5,788 nucleotides of DNA, from contig DASYKE010000183.1 of the NCBI GenBank assembly GCA_035995725.1, positions 1-5,788 of the forward strand, written 5' to 3'. The stretch is from JAQGLW01 sp035995725. GTDB lineage: Bacteria > Pseudomonadota > Gammaproteobacteria > Burkholderiales > Burkholderiaceae_D. The notes under the pieces were generated by a model, which saw nothing but the letters and a program-made list of their open reading frames with translations, did no database searches and was not told the origin of the DNA. Positions 5,009 to 5,788 of the stretch are shown here, in pieces. Position numbers and translations under genes: made by a program. Numbering within the stretch: the first letter of the stretch is position 1; every line of letters starts with the position of its first letter.

Positions 5009-5788
5009 TTGTCCAATAACAAGCATCCCCGGCTGGCGTTCGTCGATCTGGAAACAACCGGCGGCACGGCCACCTGCGACCGCATCACCGAGGTCGGCAT
5101 TATCGAGGTAGACGAAGACGGCGTGCGTGAATGGAGCAGCCTGGTCAATCCGCAGATGCACATTCCCCCGTTCATCCAGTCGCTGACCGGCATCTCGGAC
5201 GCAATGGTGGAAAACGCACCGAGTTTCGCCGAGTTGGCCGACGATATTCAGACACGTTTGGCTGACCGGATTTTCATTGCGCATAATGCCCGCTTCGATC
5301 ATGGATTTCTGAAAAACGAATTCAAGAGAACCGGCCATGAATTCCGGCCGCCGGTTCTGTGCACCGTGCGCCTGTCGCGCAAGCTGTTCCCTGGATTTGC
5401 GCGCCACAATCTCGATTCGATCGTGGAGCGGCACCGGCTGCATGTCACCGAACGTCACCGCGCATTGGGCGATGCACGGCTGATCTGGCAATTTTGGCAG
5501 ACTATCCATGAAACGCATGCGCCGGAGCTGATCAACGATACGGTATCCAAGCTGATCAGCCGTCCCAGCCTGCCGTCGAGGCTCGATGCATTGCAGATAG
5601 AAGGGATGCCTGCCACCCATGGCGTGTACCTGTTTTACGGCGAAAATGATTTGCCGCTGTATATCGGCAAGGCGAACAACCTGCGGCGCAGGGTGTTGTC
5701 GCACTTCAGCGGCGATCATCTGTCGTCCAAGGAGCTGCGGATCAGCCAGCAGATAGAGCGCATCGAATGGGTGGAAACCGCTGGCGAA
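5009..5788 (+). CDS. DEDDh exonuclease fused to GIY-YIG (UvrC/Cho-like) nuclease, 3' end missing
   Basis: The first 260 codons are present and the frame is still open at the window end. Residues ~9-170 form a DnaQ-like 3'-5' exonuclease domain with all acidic and histidine residues of the DEDDh type: D13 and E15 (VDLETTGG), D97 (HNARFDHGF), H150 and D155 (HRALGDA). Residues ~200 onward begin a GIY-YIG nuclease domain: GVYLFY (205-210), then LYIGKANNLRRRV (217-229), as in UvrC and Cho. This fusion is known in many bacteria, for example the mycobacterial Rv2191 type, and probably incises and trims damaged DNA. A TGA at 4988 limits the N-terminus; TTG at 5009 is the only usable start before the exonuclease motif, and it lacks a clear Shine-Dalgarno. 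A candidate LexA box upstream suggests SOS induction. Confidence 0.87.
   Translation, partial: MSNNKHPRLAFVDLETTGGTATCDRITEVGIIEVDEDGVREWSSLVNPQMHIPPFIQSLTGISDAMVENAPSFAELADDIQTRLADRIFIAHNARFDHGFLKNEFKRTGHEFRPPVLCTVRLSRKLFPGFARHNLDSIVERHRLHVTERHRALGDARLIWQFWQTIHETHAPELINDTVSKLISRPSLPSRLDALQIEGMPATHGVYLFYGENDLPLYIGKANNLRRRVLSHFSGDHLSSKELRISQQIERIEWVETAGE

Noticed and set aside
4909..5019. Hydrophobic 36-codon frame upstream of and overlapping the nuclease start
   Set aside because: No ribosome binding site and it runs through the candidate SOS box and promoter; more likely non-coding leader.
4886..5719. 277-codon minus-strand open frame
   Set aside because: It lies opposite the exonuclease/GIY-YIG gene, whose catalytic motifs are complete on the + strand.

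Overview
The window reads as part of a betaproteobacterial chromosome, most likely Burkholderiales and perhaps Oxalobacteraceae. This is an inference from moderately GC-rich coding sequence, protein resemblance and gene content, not from a marker gene. All recognised genes lie on the + strand.

Region 1 (1-3619) is a tightly packed catabolic operon. It opens inside the gene for the biotin-carrying alpha subunit of 3-methylcrotonyl-CoA carboxylase (mccA, 5' end missing). A GhrA-type 2-hydroxyacid dehydrogenase follows 12 nt later, then hydroxymethylglutaryl-CoA lyase (mvaB) after a 1-nt gap. The carboxylase and lyase belong to the lower part of leucine/isovalerate breakdown, which ends in acetyl-CoA and acetoacetate. 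The dehydrogenase between them is not a standard member of that pathway.

The most striking feature is inside mccA. About 160 bp (roughly 712-873) appear inserted in frame in a loop of the biotin carboxylase region. The insert holds a perfect palindrome with 13-bp arms, followed by two copies of a 48-bp direct repeat (16 codons). Both copies are free of stop codons in all six frames. The reading frame and every visible catalytic motif survive on both sides. It looks like a small palindromic repeat element that can live inside a coding gene, comparable in concept to the Rickettsia palindromic elements.

Region 2 (3620-4698) holds three small genes: a two-helix membrane protein of unknown role, a FlK-like hotdog thioesterase, and a DUF1289 four-cysteine protein.

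Region 3 (4699-5008) is a spacer of about 310 bp with no convincing gene. Near its end is a good candidate LexA (SOS) box, CTG-N10-CAG, overlapping a weak promoter. It lies upstream of the last gene, a DnaQ-like DEDDh exonuclease fused to a GIY-YIG (UvrC/Cho-type) nuclease domain, which runs off the 3' end. The arrangement suggests a DNA-repair nuclease under SOS control.
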